NCBI GenBank assembly: GCA_022495995.1
Contig: JAFEMH010003618.1
Location: forward strand, 62,001 to 126,000
Length of the DNA stretch: 64,000 bases
Direction of reading: 5' to 3'
Origin: Adenophora triphylla var. japonica
Taxonomy: Eukaryota > Streptophyta > Magnoliopsida > Asterales > Campanulaceae
The position numbers and the translations under genes were made by a program. The notes beneath the pieces were generated by a model, which was not told where the DNA came from, did no database searches, and saw only the letters and a list, made by a program, of their open reading frames with translations. Shown here piece by piece: positions 45,461 through 55,850 of the stretch. Each line of letters begins with the position of its first letter. Position 1 is the stretch's first letter.

Positions 45461-46484
45461 GATGACCTGAAGAAAATGATTTTTCGAGAATACCAGACAT
45501 GATGATTTGACAATTTGGATGGGATATGGTTTCATACCTGTGTTGTGCTTACCTGTAGCTGTCGGAGGGACTGATGCTACGGCTGCTGATTGTGGAAGGT
45601 TGCAGCTGCCGGAGGGACTGATACTACTGTTGTTGACGATTGTGGTTGTCGGAGGGTCTCATGCCATTGCTGATCTTGGAAGTTTGTGGCTGCCAGAGGG
45701 ACTGATGTTACCACTGTTGATGAATTGCCGGGTGCGGGGCGGTCTTTGTTGACTGTTTGTTGACTTAGGAATCATGAACCTTGCTTGATGTGACGTGGAT
45801 TCTGTTTGCTAGGGAACAGGTTTTTGTTGATGATGCTTTGGTAGCGGAGTCAATGATCTTGATGCACATTGCTGGGGAGACTGATAGACTTGGGATTCTT
45901 TGTCTCGGTTTTGCTTTGAGGGGCAATCCTTGAGATTTGGTAATGCTCAGTTGATTGTTGTACCTGTGGGGGAAAACAACACTCCAAGCACTACATCTAA
46001 CTATGCTATTCTGTTAGCAAAGGTTAAACTATGTTATCTTATTTGCACGAATCTGTCCATTCTGGGAACAAGATGAAAGAAATGTGATTATTGTATTGAA
46101 AGGCCAGCCTTGCCGAGTTTATACATGAGATTATGGAACTGTATCGGGTGAGTGTGTATAGTGATACATATGGTTGGGGATCCTCTCCCGTGCATTTACA
46201 TGTATATGTGTGAGGTGTATTGCAGCGACGGCGAGTCAGAGAGTGCCACGGGGAAAAGATTTGTGAGACCTTGTTGTTGTCTGATGCTGACTAGGGGTTT
46301 CGCCCGACAAGACGTGTCTGCTGGGCATGTTGTGTCGCACGACTGGAAAAAGCTCGTAACAGGTCCCTTTTAAAATCAACTCAGGACTCATTTGCAGACA
46401 TTGCCCTTTCAACAGGAGGAACCCAGCAGTCCCAGCTTGACAGACAAGCAATTTCTGTGACCAAGGTTGGAACTTTCAATCACC
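45461..46484. other. non-coding 3' region of element G upstream of antisense ORF
   Basis: About 45540-45740 holds diverged repeats of GCTGCCGGAGGGACTGATGC type. At 46331-46343 is TGTGTCGCACGAC, an inverted repeat like the LTR G palindromes, about 140 bp upstream of the antisense ATG. I see no other gene. Confidence 0.55.
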
Positions 46485-47241
46485 ATGGAGCATTATAATA
46501 GAGAAATAGTTTCCCGGAAGTATCAATTTCGTCAAGACTTCCTTGAAGTTTCGCATTATCACCGGAAGCATCATAGGGAGCTCATTGATAAGAGGTATAG
46601 TATGCCGTATCTTTGGTCATTAAAAGATTGGGGGGTTGACTGGGATTTGCTCCGAGCTACATCCTGCTTTTGGGATTCGGAGAGGCATGTTTTCATTTTG
46701 TCATACAATGATCTGACGCCGACCATAGTGGATTTTAGAGCATTGACTGGTTTGAGTGAGTCGACTACTGTAGCATTCCCACGGGACAGACAGTCGGTTG
46801 CGGAGCAGTCATCAGACTTCATGTGCCTGCCAGTAGATCAGGTGTCATCTATGATTCTGGATGATGGGTCCATAGACTTGACTCGGATGGCTGTCCAGCC
46901 CTGAACTGTTCAATCTTTCCACGTCTCTGGACATGTTTATGTTGTTTAGCTTGTTAGCTCACTATTACTGTGGGTACGTCGGAGTCTGTTCGGGTACACT
47001 GTTGGAGGTTGTCAGGCAACTCAGGGGCGACCGAGGTGTGGACCTTCATCAAATCCATTCTGGGCAGGGGGAGATGGACATTGTACCATTGATACTGGCT
47101 GAGACCTACCACGGTATTGACAGGCTAGCAGGAGGGTCAGATTTCATGGGTGCAGGCAGCCCCACTTTATTATCTTTGTGGCTTTCTGAGCGATTGCGCT
47201 TGATTGGGCCATTAACAGAGGGTCGGATGGCGATGCCTTGG
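46485..47241 (+). pseudogene. antisense DUF7745-like ORF of element G, interrupted by element H
   Basis: It starts at ATG 46485 in CACCATGG context (MEHYNREIVSRKYQFRQ). The body has LWSLKDWGVDWDLLRA, CFWDSERHVFILSYNDLTPT and IVDFRALTGL, then after a frameshift near 46900 LLAHYYCGYVGVC, LLEVVRQLRGD and IVPLILAETYHGIDRL. This arrangement resembles the plant DUF7745 family, relatives of the PMD found in mobile elements (family from memory). The second antisense ORF of H (54291 onward) is a clear homologue. H cuts the ORF at 47242. Function is unknown. Confidence 0.7.
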
Positions 47242-48636
47242 TGAAATAGCCCGGATCCGAGAAGGCTTCGCAGCCCCGGCATCTGGCATCTTTCGTGTTG
47301 GAGCGGTGTCTCGCCGTTTTTGCTTTCGCATTTTGTAGAGTCGCCACGCCATTTTTATTAAGCCCAAAACATTGAAAAAGGGCATCAGTTTAAAGATAAT
47401 TTTAAACTGTTTTTGTGTGATGAGATTTTGAGTTCGGAGGTCAGATGACTCCTCGGGAAGAGAATATTAGAATATTAGAGCTCACCCGAGTCGCCTCGTA
47501 AAACGAGTCTTTCGGATACCCCTAATATCCTTTAAATGTGTGTGTGTGTGTGCTTTTAAAAATACATGTCAGATCGGATGTCTACATTGTATGCTATGTA
47601 TGGAAATGTATTGAAATAGTAATGGAAGGAAGCCTTACCAATGTTGGTTCGTGTCTCGTCTTCCGCCGGGGGAGTAGTGTTTGAGGTCGGAGTAGCGTTC
47701 CGTATGGATCAGATTGCTTCGAGATGCCGGTTGTCTCGGACAGAGTTTCGCGTGAGTTGAGGTGGCAGGATGCGTTCGGGCAGAGGTTCGCGTGCGTGGG
47801 GATCGTCGGGATCACTCGCAGGTTCGGCGTGCGTTGTGGTGGCAGGAGTCACTCGGGCAGTTTCGGCGTGGTTTGGGATCGTCGGTTTGACTCGGAAAGA
47901 GCCGGGACACCATGGAAAGACCTGTGCAAGGCCTCGGAGTACCACGAGGGGCCTCAGAGTACCTCGAGAGTGCCTCGGGGCAGCGCGGGAGCGTCTCGGG
48001 AGCGCTCTGGGAGGCTTCGGAGCACCACGAGGGGGCTCGGAAGGCCTCAGAAGGATCCGAAAGGGGCCGGGAATGCCTCGGAAGGACTTAGAGGGGAAGC
48101 CGAAGGCCTAGTGGAGGAAGAGAGAAGTGGGAGGTGTGTGAAAATGAGGAGGGGGAGCCCTCTATTTATAGTGCCAGTATTAGGTGCAAAGAGGTCCGTA
48201 CGGACCTCCCCGGTAATCCAAGACTTTTGGTTTTCCTCGATTTGAGGGAATCTCGTGATGATGGAGGAATATTTGCAATTATGGTGTCCCCGAGCAATAA
48301 GGTCCGTACGGACCATCTTGCATGCAAAGAGGTCCGTACGGACCAACTAAGCATGTGGGTAATCATTTCTTCCGGATTTGAGGGAATATTGTGGACTTTA
48401 AGAAGATTCAAGAATTATGACAACAAAGAGGTCCGTACGGACCAATATTGCTTTCCCAATTTCCCGAAAATTCCCGAAAGGTCCTTTTGTCCCTTTTTAT
48501 CCCAGAAGGCTCCTCCCTTGGTTTGGTTGGGGGTTTAGAGAGGGTTTTGAGTGAGAGGGGTCGTCGAGACCGTGTTGATGAGTCTCGGTGTTTCCCGTGT
48601 GTTTGAAAGGGTGTGATCCAGATTGGGGTACTTACG
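47242..48636 (-). repeat. 3' LTR of element H
   Basis: It is paired with 62895-64000 over at least 1.1 kb, with scattered substitutions and small indels. Minus-strand TATAAATA is at 48170-48163. U5 carries AGAGTCGCCA at 47337-47346 and the conserved island at 47430-47520. The U3 end GGGGTACTTACG at 48636 has CG where TG is expected, followed by TAAGCCCTCG (tract complement). Confidence 0.9.
48163..48443 (-). promoter_or_regulatory. LTR promoter of H with four GGTCCGTACGGACC palindromes
   Basis: The perfect 14-bp palindrome GGTCCGTACGGACC occurs at 48193-48206, 48301-48314, 48331-48344 and 48430-48443, usually preceded by CAAAGA, all upstream of the TATA box at 48170-48163. In the right LTR it is at 63854-63867, 63961-63974 and from 63991 to the edge. 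Confidence 0.8.
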
Positions 48637-48669
48637 TAAGCCCTCGACGACGTCACTTATGAAAGAAGT

Positions 48670-49130
48670 GGGGTCGCCGATAAGATAAGGGTCCTAACTG
48701 GATCGCGTGCCGGGAGAGGAAGTGACCGTGGAGGTCAGCCGCGAGGACGTGGTGGTGTCCTTTGTGTGACCGCATAGGTCGCAGGCCGGACCCCGCGATA
48801 GGATTCCTACGTATCCCCGGCGGGAATCAAGCCCGGTCGTAGTTCGGGTGTGGGTGAGTGTTTTGTGAATGTGGGCGTGGTGGTGCCCTGAAGTGTCGTG
48901 TGACCGTCGAGGTCAGTGGTAAGGACGTGGTAGTGTCCTGGGTGACCGCATAGGTCGATGGCTGGACCCTGTGATAGGATTCCTACGTATCCCTGGCGGG
49001 AATCAAGCCTGGTCGTAGTTCAGAGGTCGTGAAATCTGTGAGTGCGGGCGTGGTGGTGCCCTGAAGTGTGGTGACCGCCAAGGTCAATTGTGAGGACGTG
49101 GTGGTGTCCTAAGATGTGGTGACCGCTGAG
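48670..49130 (-). repeat. ACGTAGG block in two copies of a roughly 180-bp repeat, element H
   Basis: GGATTCCTACGTATCCCC and CGGGAATCAAGCCCGGTCGT at about 48795-48840 recur at 48975-49022, each preceded by GACCGCATAGGTCG and GAGGTCAG phrases. Further GTGGTGTCCT and GAGGTCAA fragments continue to about 49160. Confidence 0.8.
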
Positions 49131-49221
49131 GTCAAATTGTGAGGACGTGGTGGCGTCCTGGGATGGAAATTTTACGATTTTCCTAATCGGGTGGTTTAAG
49201 GCCTTCCGGGCCGGAGATAGT

Positions 49222-49560
49222 TGTGAGGACTTGAATCGTCTTCTGATTGCGGTTGGTGCCACGCTGGAGGACTTTGAATCGTCTTCTGGCGGCATGTTGG
49301 TGTTATGCGCGAGGACTTTGAATCGTCTTCTAGCCGCAGTTGGTGTTATGCGCGAGGACTTTGAATCGTCTTCTAGCCGCAGTTGATGGTATGCGCGAGG
49401 ACTTTGAATCGTCTTCTAGCCGCAGTTGATGTTATGCGTGAGGACTTTGAATCGTCTTCTAGCCGCAGTTGATGTTATGCGCGAGGACTTTGAATCGTCT
49501 TCTAGCCGTTAGCTGATGTTATGCGCGAGGACTTTGAATCGTCTTCTAGCCGTTAGCCAG
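49222..49560 (-). repeat. 43-bp tandem array of element H
   Basis: GAGGACTTTGAATCGTCTTC starts units at 49267, 49311, 49354, 49397, 49440, 49483 and 49527 (43-44 bp apart), plus a diverged copy from about 49225. Each carries TAGCCGCAGTTG or a variant and TGTTATGCGC. Confidence 0.93.
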
Positions 49561-49629
49561 GAGGCATGGCTGCCTTGTGCTTTGATTGTGAGAGGCGTAG
49601 ATGCCTTTGTGTTTTTGCATGTTGAGTAG

Positions 49630-50500
49630 AAGGTTGGACTTACGATGACTGCCGGTGCTTGCGTTGCCGTTGAAGTGGGCAAGGATGACGGCCGGTGATT
49701 GCTTCACCATTTGGCATTTTGGAGGCGCTTCGTGCCTTGGGACTTGTACTCGGAGGTGTCAGTCCTTCTTGTGCTTGTTTTGCCGTTGAGTGGGCAAGGA
49801 TGATGGTCGGTGAGGAGATGCACTTGTATGACTTCCCTTTCGACGTGTCGGGAGGAGCTCTGCCATTTGATGGCCGGTGCTTGCGTTGCCGTTGAAGTGG
49901 GCTAGGTTCGGGCTTACACTGACTGCTGGTGCTTGAATTGCTGGAGATGCATGACCTTGTAGGGGCATCTTTTCTGTTGGTAAGATGACTTCGGACCTCC
50001 TTTGAGGGCCAGTGGTTTAGTTGTCGTTGAGCGTTTGGAGGCGTCTTGTGCCTTGATATTCGTGCTGGGAGGTGTTGGCTCCTTCTTGAATTGCCGTCGG
50101 GCGTTTTGGAGGCGTCTCGTGCCTCGATATTCGTACCGGGAGGTGTTGGCTCCTTCTTGAGTTGCCGTTGAGTGGGCGAGGACCGGGTCTGGCCGATTGA
50201 ATTGCCGTTGAAGTGGCGAGGACCGGTCTTACACCGACGGCCGTATGAATTGCCGTTGAAGCGGGCGAGGACCGGCTTACACCGACTGGCTGTTGAATTG
50301 CCGTTGAGTGGGCGAGGACCTGGCTTACGACGGCCGGTGATTGAATTGCCGTTGAAGTAGGCGAGGACCGGTCTTACACCGACGGCCGCGGTTGAATTGC
50401 CGTTGAAGTGGGCGAGGACCGGTCTTACACCGACGGCCGGTGGTTGAATTGCCGCTGAAGTGGGCGAGGTCACACTTACGCCGACGGCCGGATTGAATTG
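49630..50500 (-). repeat. about 48-bp tandem array of element H
   Basis: GAATTGCCGTTGAAGTGGGC then GAGGACCGGTCTTACACCGA units begin at 50199, 50247, 50295, 50343, 50393, 50446 and 50495, with degenerate longer-period copies back to about 49635. Repeat-derived ORFs occur on both strands (the 307-codon minus ORF 49640-50563 is one) and are not genes. Confidence 0.88.
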
Positions 50501-50605
50501 AAGGGTTAGGGACCATTCCGCACTTGGATTTGCTGGAAAAGGCCTTAGACAGCCTAGGGGCAAAGATTATAAGGGCAGAAAGTAATTTGGCCACCCTTGC
50601 AAAGA

Positions 50606-50650
50606 GGTCCGTACGGACCAACCTCGGCCGCAAAGAGGTCCGTACGGACC
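50606..50650 (+). promoter_or_regulatory. paired palindromes upstream of antisense PMD ORF of H
   Basis: GGTCCGTACGGACC lies at 50606-50619 and 50637-50650, each preceded by GCAAAGA as in the LTR. The ORF start is at 50805, about 155 bp on. A promoter role is inferred from repetition in the LTR U3 and in front of the second ORF. Confidence 0.6.
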
Positions 50651-50804
50651 ACTTTGGTTTTTTAGCCTCCTGATTTTGACCGGGTTAAAAAACCGAGGCC
50701 CCTCCTTCATTTCCCATTTCCAGTTCGTGAACCAGGCGAGAGAGAGAGAGAAAAAATCCTCCATTTTTACCAAAATCTTCCATTTTTTGCTTGAATTGCT
50801 TGCC

Positions 50805-53800
50805 ATGGCTGAAGGATCTCAAAGGAGTCGTCGTCAACGCAGTCAAGAGGTGGTCGACCAACGGATGGAGCTTCAAAGAAATTGGATTTCGTTCGTTCCA
50901 TCTTCGAAGAACCCGGATGTCTTGTATCCGAATCCGGAGGTGCACAATCGTCGCTCTATGAACGTTGGGGAGGTAAGAAATCCTTTCCGTTTTGATTCCC
51001 TGCTCGAATTTTTGAATGCTAGAACTAGGTTTAAGTTTTTCGCATTTTTGAATTTTTTTGTTATTTTTTTATGCCTTTTTGTGAAATTCTTGATGAATTG
51101 TTGAAAATGGACATGTAAAAATTGTGGGTATGTGTATTTTGTGCAGAAATGTGTAGATTAGCTCTTATTTGTGAAAATAAAATGCTTCTCTAATGAAATG
51201 CATGCTTTGGTGTTTTGTACCGTATGCTATTTATGTATGTACATTATGAGAAAAATTATCGTGTAGTGATAATTTTTGTGAAAAAATGTGACATGTGCCG
51301 TGTTTTGTGACGGGTTTTGTCTGAAAGTGTTTGCCGTGTAGGGACGGATTTTTTGAAAAATGTGTTATGCATATGTGTCGTGCCGTGTGTGCCATGTTTT
51401 TGGGTGACGGACTTTGTGGGGAAAAATATGTGCAATATGTGCCGTGTTTTTGTGACGGGTTATATGTGCCTTTGCCGTGTTGGGACGGACTTTTTTTTTT
51501 TTTTTTTTTTGAAAATGTGTCGTGTAGGGCTTAATCCTTCTTTTGAGAAAATGTGTACAATGTGTGCCGTGTTTTTGTGACGGATCGCATGGGAAAATTA
51601 TATGTATAATGTATGTGAAAATTATGTGCGACATATGCCGTGTTTTGTGACGGGTTATATGTGAAAAATATGTGCAATGTGTGCCGTGTTTTGTGACGGG
51701 TTATTTTTCATGGCTTTCCGTGTTGGGACGGACTTTTGTGCCTTTTGTTTTATATTAAGTACTGTGATTGACGTACCTTTGTTGTGTTTACCTGGGCAGG
51801 ATGCGGGGCTTATGGCCGGGAAGGCCAAGAGGATGAAGACTCGGGATCGCTCGAGGCCGTTGTTGAGCCGTGGCAATGATGCCCGATATTTCCGTGGACG
51901 GTAGGCCGAGTCCCGTGAGGTTGGTCTACGCTTCGGCCTGGGGGTGTTCAAGAACCCGGCCGGAGTTTCGACACGAGGAAGAACAAGAGCGTCTTCCTTG
52001 GCCTTTCCGAGTATGGTGGGATACCACCCACACCTTCCATCCGAGCCGGGGAGAGGTGACGGTGACGCCGACCGACTTTGCCGCGATCACCGGGCTTTCC
52101 TTCAAAGGAGGGCCAGTGCGATGGAGGGATATGATCTCCGATGCTGTGTTGACCGAGTTGCCGGGCTTTAAGCCTCGTCCTCGCAGGGCCCGGGGATGCT
52201 ATATAGCGACGTGGAGCCGAAGATCACGGCCGCATTGGGGCCTATGTCCGGTACCGGCCAGTGACGGCGGAGCACCGGGCGCGCTCCTTTTTGTGGTATG
52301 CACCGTCCGAGACTTTGTTCTTGAACCACGCGACCGCGGCTCCCTTTGCTCGCTTGGAGAGCTTGATTGATCCGGGATAGAGTTTGTGACATCGCTTGGG
52401 GCGAGGCAGCTTCGCCGAGCTCTACTTCTCTTTGGACCGGTTTAGCCGGGCGTGGCCGCCTCGTTGGCCTGTTTTGACTTTGCTTTGGAGGTATGAGTTT
52501 ATTGCCGTTTTTTGATTTAGCAACTTGTCGTTTCTCCGTTTTCTTTTGCACCGAGCCTTCTCTCGTTTTTGTCACGTGTGGTTCTATGAGGTTTTTCAAA
52601 GTGCTTCCCGTGGGATAGAGATCCGGGGCCGTTGCCGCGCACCCGCTATGCCGGGCCGGGCTCAGACGGCGAGGAAGAGGAGGACCAGCAGGGGAAGCTC
52701 ACCATCGCCTACTGGGATGTGCAGGAGCGTCTGGAGAGGGGTAGCCGGAGGGGTTCGTTTTGTTCCCGTGGGCTCGGTATGAGGGGGATGAGTTCGAGGG
52801 GGCTCCCGAGGTGACAGCCAAGCAATGAAGATGCCGCGGGGCCCGACCTCGCGACGTCATGTACCCTGGGAGCGGGTCTTCCGGGCAAAGATGGCCCTGT
52901 GTGCTTCCCGTGGCTCCGAGGGACCCTCCCTTTGGGATGCTTGATTCCCGGGATATGGATGTGCTTGATTTCGAGAGGTACCTCGCGGTGTGGGCGCCGA
53001 GGAGTTCATTTTGTATGGAGAGGAGTACGGGGCCTTCGTGAGGAGGAAGCCGAGGACGCCGCAGTAATCGGCGAGAGAGAGAGAGGCCGGCCCGCAGCTC
53101 CCCTGCAGGTTCCGATGCCGGGGCCGGATTTCACGTATGTCCGTGGGGACGGATCGAGGAGGAGGGTGTCTCGTACCGCTCCCGAGCAGCTCCCGCCGCA
53201 TACAGAGTGGATCCCGATAGATCGGTGAGTGTGCCGACTCTTTTCCATCTTGGCATCTTTTCGTATTTTTCTTTTTGTTGTCGAGTATAACCGTATTGCC
53301 GAGCGTTTCCTTGGCCGCTTGTTGGTGCAGTCCCGGGAGAGCCTATGATATGCCGACTCGCCGTTATGTGGCGATGAGGTCGTTTGCGAAGAAGATGGCT
53401 TCGAAGATATCTTGCCGGCTCGCGACGCGTGCCGGCGCACGAGCCTATGCCTTCGAGGCATTCTCAGGACGTTCCTCCGCCTAGAGCCGAGCCTGAGCCG
53501 CAGCAGAGGGACCTTCAAGGGGGCGGCATAGCATGGATGCCGGGACATCTTCGGAGCTCCGAGGCCGCACCCTTTTACCGCTCTTCCCTCAGGAGTGCAC
53601 AGGTGAGGGTTCGTCGAGCCTTCCTTCTTTGATCCTTTCGCCGGATTTGATCCTTCGATTATTTTGAGTGGCAGCCTCCGGCGGGGCTCGGTACTATGAC
53701 GAGGACGTGACGGGCGAGTTCACAGGATGCCCGACTTCTCTCCTGGAGGACCTCGCGAGGATGATGATGATGTCAAGAGTCGGATTAGGGTATCCATTTG
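50805..53800 (+). pseudogene. antisense PMD ORF of element H
   Basis: It starts at ATG 50805 (TGCCATGG; MAEGSQRSRRQRSQEVVDQR). Exon 1 is 50805-50972, 168 bp, the same length and phase as in element C, with donor GAG|GTAAGAAATCC. Intron 1 is about 827 bp (to CTGGGCAG, 51799). Exon 2 holds the PMD signature WWDTTHTFHPSRGEVTVTPT and FAAITGLSF (about 52000-52100), after a stop at 51904 and a frameshift. A second donor (GAG|GTATGAG) is at 52490/52491. Later sequence includes VWFYEVF and MRSFAKKMASKI stretches corresponding to exons 3 and 4 of the C gene, with many frameshifts. The end is approximate. It is inactive; function unknown. Confidence 0.72.
51290..51770 (+). repeat. minisatellite inside intron 1 of the H PMD ORF
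   Basis: Irregular copies of GTGCCGTGTTTTGTGACGGG separated by ATATGTGAAAAATATGTGCA phrases, plus a T-tract at 51491-51510. Spacing varies from about 45 to 150 bp. It explains most of the intron's extra length relative to element C. Confidence 0.75.
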
Positions 53801-54126
53801 CTTTCCCTCTTTCCATATCTTCTCTTTTTTTTTTTTTGTTTAGCAACAGACATTTGATATTCCTGTAATAAAACACTCATATTTGCACGGCAAACAAAGA
53901 TTTTATTTTAAGATGTAATGTCATTTTTGTGATTTCCGGGATTTGTCCTAGAAATTGTTGCTATTATTTTTTTTTGTGCATGCCACGTGAGCTGAGAGTG
54001 CGTTTGTGGGTAGTGTATGTTCACCGGGAATGGCTTTGGCCGTTGTTTGGGCGCTTTGGAGCAAGGTCCCGCCGAGGACAATGGTTGTTGTACCGTTTGT
54101 CGGGGAAATGGGTTCTTTTGCAAGGA

Positions 54127-54171
54127 GGTCCGTACGGACATACTTAGCATGCAAAGAGGTCCGTACGAACC
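54127..54171 (+). promoter_or_regulatory. paired palindromes upstream of antisense DUF7745-like ORF of H
   Basis: GGTCCGTACGGACA (54127-54140) and GGTCCGTACGAACC (54158-54171), each one base off the LTR palindrome and 31 bp apart like the pair at 50606. TTAGCATGCAAAGA between them resembles the LTR spacing sequence CTTGCATGCAAAGA. ATG follows at 54291. Confidence 0.6.
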
Positions 54172-54290
54172 AACCTTGCTTTTGGGAAGGAGATAAATGC
54201 TTTCCAAAGGTCCGGTCCTTCCCCATTTCCCCATTTGCAGCCATTTTCGAGCTTTCTTCCCCATTTTCTCTAGGAACCTCCATTTTTGCC

Positions 54291-55850
54291 ATGGATTCTT
54301 CGTACGTCCCTAGAATTTTGCCGAGGCTTTCGCAGGAGAGGCAAGCACACTTCCTTGAGCAGCTGAAAACGTGGATGCGGCGCCGTATGAGGCATCAGAG
54401 ACGGGCTTTCGAGGTAAGGTTTCGTCTTTGCTCAATTTGGTCTTTTAAGGAGTTGGTTCCCGATTGGGATTTGTTGCGGCCGCCGCGAAGTTCTGGGATG
54501 TTAGGAGGCATGTGTACTGTTTCTCCTACAATGAAATGGTGCCCACTTTTGAGGATTTTTGGGCTTTGATTGGAGGACCGGAGGTGGAGGCCATCTCGCT
54601 TCCTTTGATTGGTGGTGCTGCGGTGAGCGTGAAGCTTGCAGGCTTTCTTCGTACTTCGTTGGAAGAAGTGCAGGGCATGATCCTTGATTCGGGTCATATC
54701 GACATTTCTGAGTTGCCGGAGCGGTTCATGGTTGATGATGAGAGTGATGTCTCTTGGGACGCATTTGCCTTGTGCGTGATGGCGACGCTTTTCCCGGTCG
54801 CCTCCTTGGCATTTGTGATGGGGCTTTGCTAGATGTGGTAGGGCACCGCAGAGCCGGGAGAGGATATTGTCCCGTTGGTGCCGGGGAGACTCTTCATGGT
54901 ATCGACCGTCCGGCGACCGGGGATCGGTTCATGAGAGGGGGAAGCCCCGCTTTGCTCACCTTGTGGCCGCGAGAGAGACTTCAGCCATGCCCGAGGCTCC
55001 GACGTCGTTTAGTCCGTGGTCATTTGCTCGCCGACCTCTTGTGTTGGATATGGATCACTCCGCCCGGGAGAGATGGATGGCACACTTGGTACGCATCGAT
55101 CCGCCGGTGGGTTCCGCACCGGAGGATTGAGACTAGGAGGATCTTGCAGAAGGGTCCTACGTTGTCGAGTTCCAGTGTTTGTCTTGGTCCTCCTTCTATA
55201 TTCCGTCGCTTGTTTCCCGGCAGCTTTGGGATGAAGCAGAGCCTTTGTTGGGCCGGGATGACCTTGCTACCGCGGAGGTAGTTCCTCTTGTATGGCATCT
55301 TCAAGTGCCTTCTTGTATTTTCTCGAGGGTATGGAAGTATTCCGCTTTCCCTCCCGTGGTACTCCTTAGACGTCTGGGAGAGTGTCGTGTTGACGACTCG
55401 CACTCCGGCCCGGTATGAGCAAACGTGTCAAGGGCCCCAAGTGGTCTTGGAGAGCGTGCGTGTAGCGATTCTCGGGACCCGGCTGCCGTAGTAGCTATTG
55501 CCTTAGGAGTGCCGAAGCCTGGTCCGACCCTTTCGATGTGACGGAGACACTTTGTTTGACTACGAGACTAGAGTTGACCGACCGACAGGAGAGGTCCTCT
55601 TTACGCACTCAGGGAGGAGATCCGAGCCGAAGCACGGGCGAATGAAGCCCCGAGAGCTACCGGGATTGTTTGACTCTACGGGGAGGACCCCGATCTCTGA
55701 CCGAGAGACGCAGAGTTGGTTCACGTGGAGCGAAAGAAGACTCGCCGGGGACGAGGGAAGAAAGGAAAGAATGGCGAGGGGACAAGCGCAGATGGCGCGG
55801 AATGACCTCCTAGGTATCCATTCATTGCATTGCAAACACATTATTAGTTA
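54291..55850 (+). pseudogene. antisense DUF7745-like ORF of element H
   Basis: It starts at ATG 54291 (TGCCATGG; MDSSYVPRILPRLSQERQAH). After a frameshift near 54470 the frame has AAKFWDVRRHVYCFSYNEMV then PTFEDFWALIGG, and DVSWDAFALCVMATLFP. Further frames carry LLDVVG and AGETLHGIDRP...RGGSPALLTLW, matching the antisense ORF of G (LLEVVRQ, AETYHGIDRL, GSPTLLSLW). Later frames (55288-55491) have SIPLSLPWYSLDVWES. It resembles the DUF7745 family (from memory). TTCGAG|GTAAGG at 54412-54417 could be a splice donor. At least three frameshifts make it inactive, and the end is approximate. Confidence 0.65.

Larger units (their letters stand above)
43371..47241 (-). mobile_element. Element G: Tat/Ogre-like element, 3' part
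   Basis: On the minus strand: antisense DUF7745-like ORF (plus strand 46485-47241), non-coding DNA, a 31-bp tandem array, the ACGTAGG block, a polypurine tract (AGGGGCTC, 44970-44977) and a 3' LTR (44969-43371). Element H interrupts the antisense ORF at 47242, so the rest of G is beyond the window. The left LTR end is placed at TGAATGTGCG (43371), with TGTGCGCTCG (43375) as alternative. Confidence 0.75.

Noticed and set aside
49640..50563. 307-codon minus-strand ORF
   Set aside because: It is repetitive translation of the 48-bp array with no domain or start context.
52859..53484. Separate small genes at 52.8-53.5 kb
   Set aside because: They fall in the decayed exon 3 and 4 region of the H PMD ORF, and none carries an independent start or domain.
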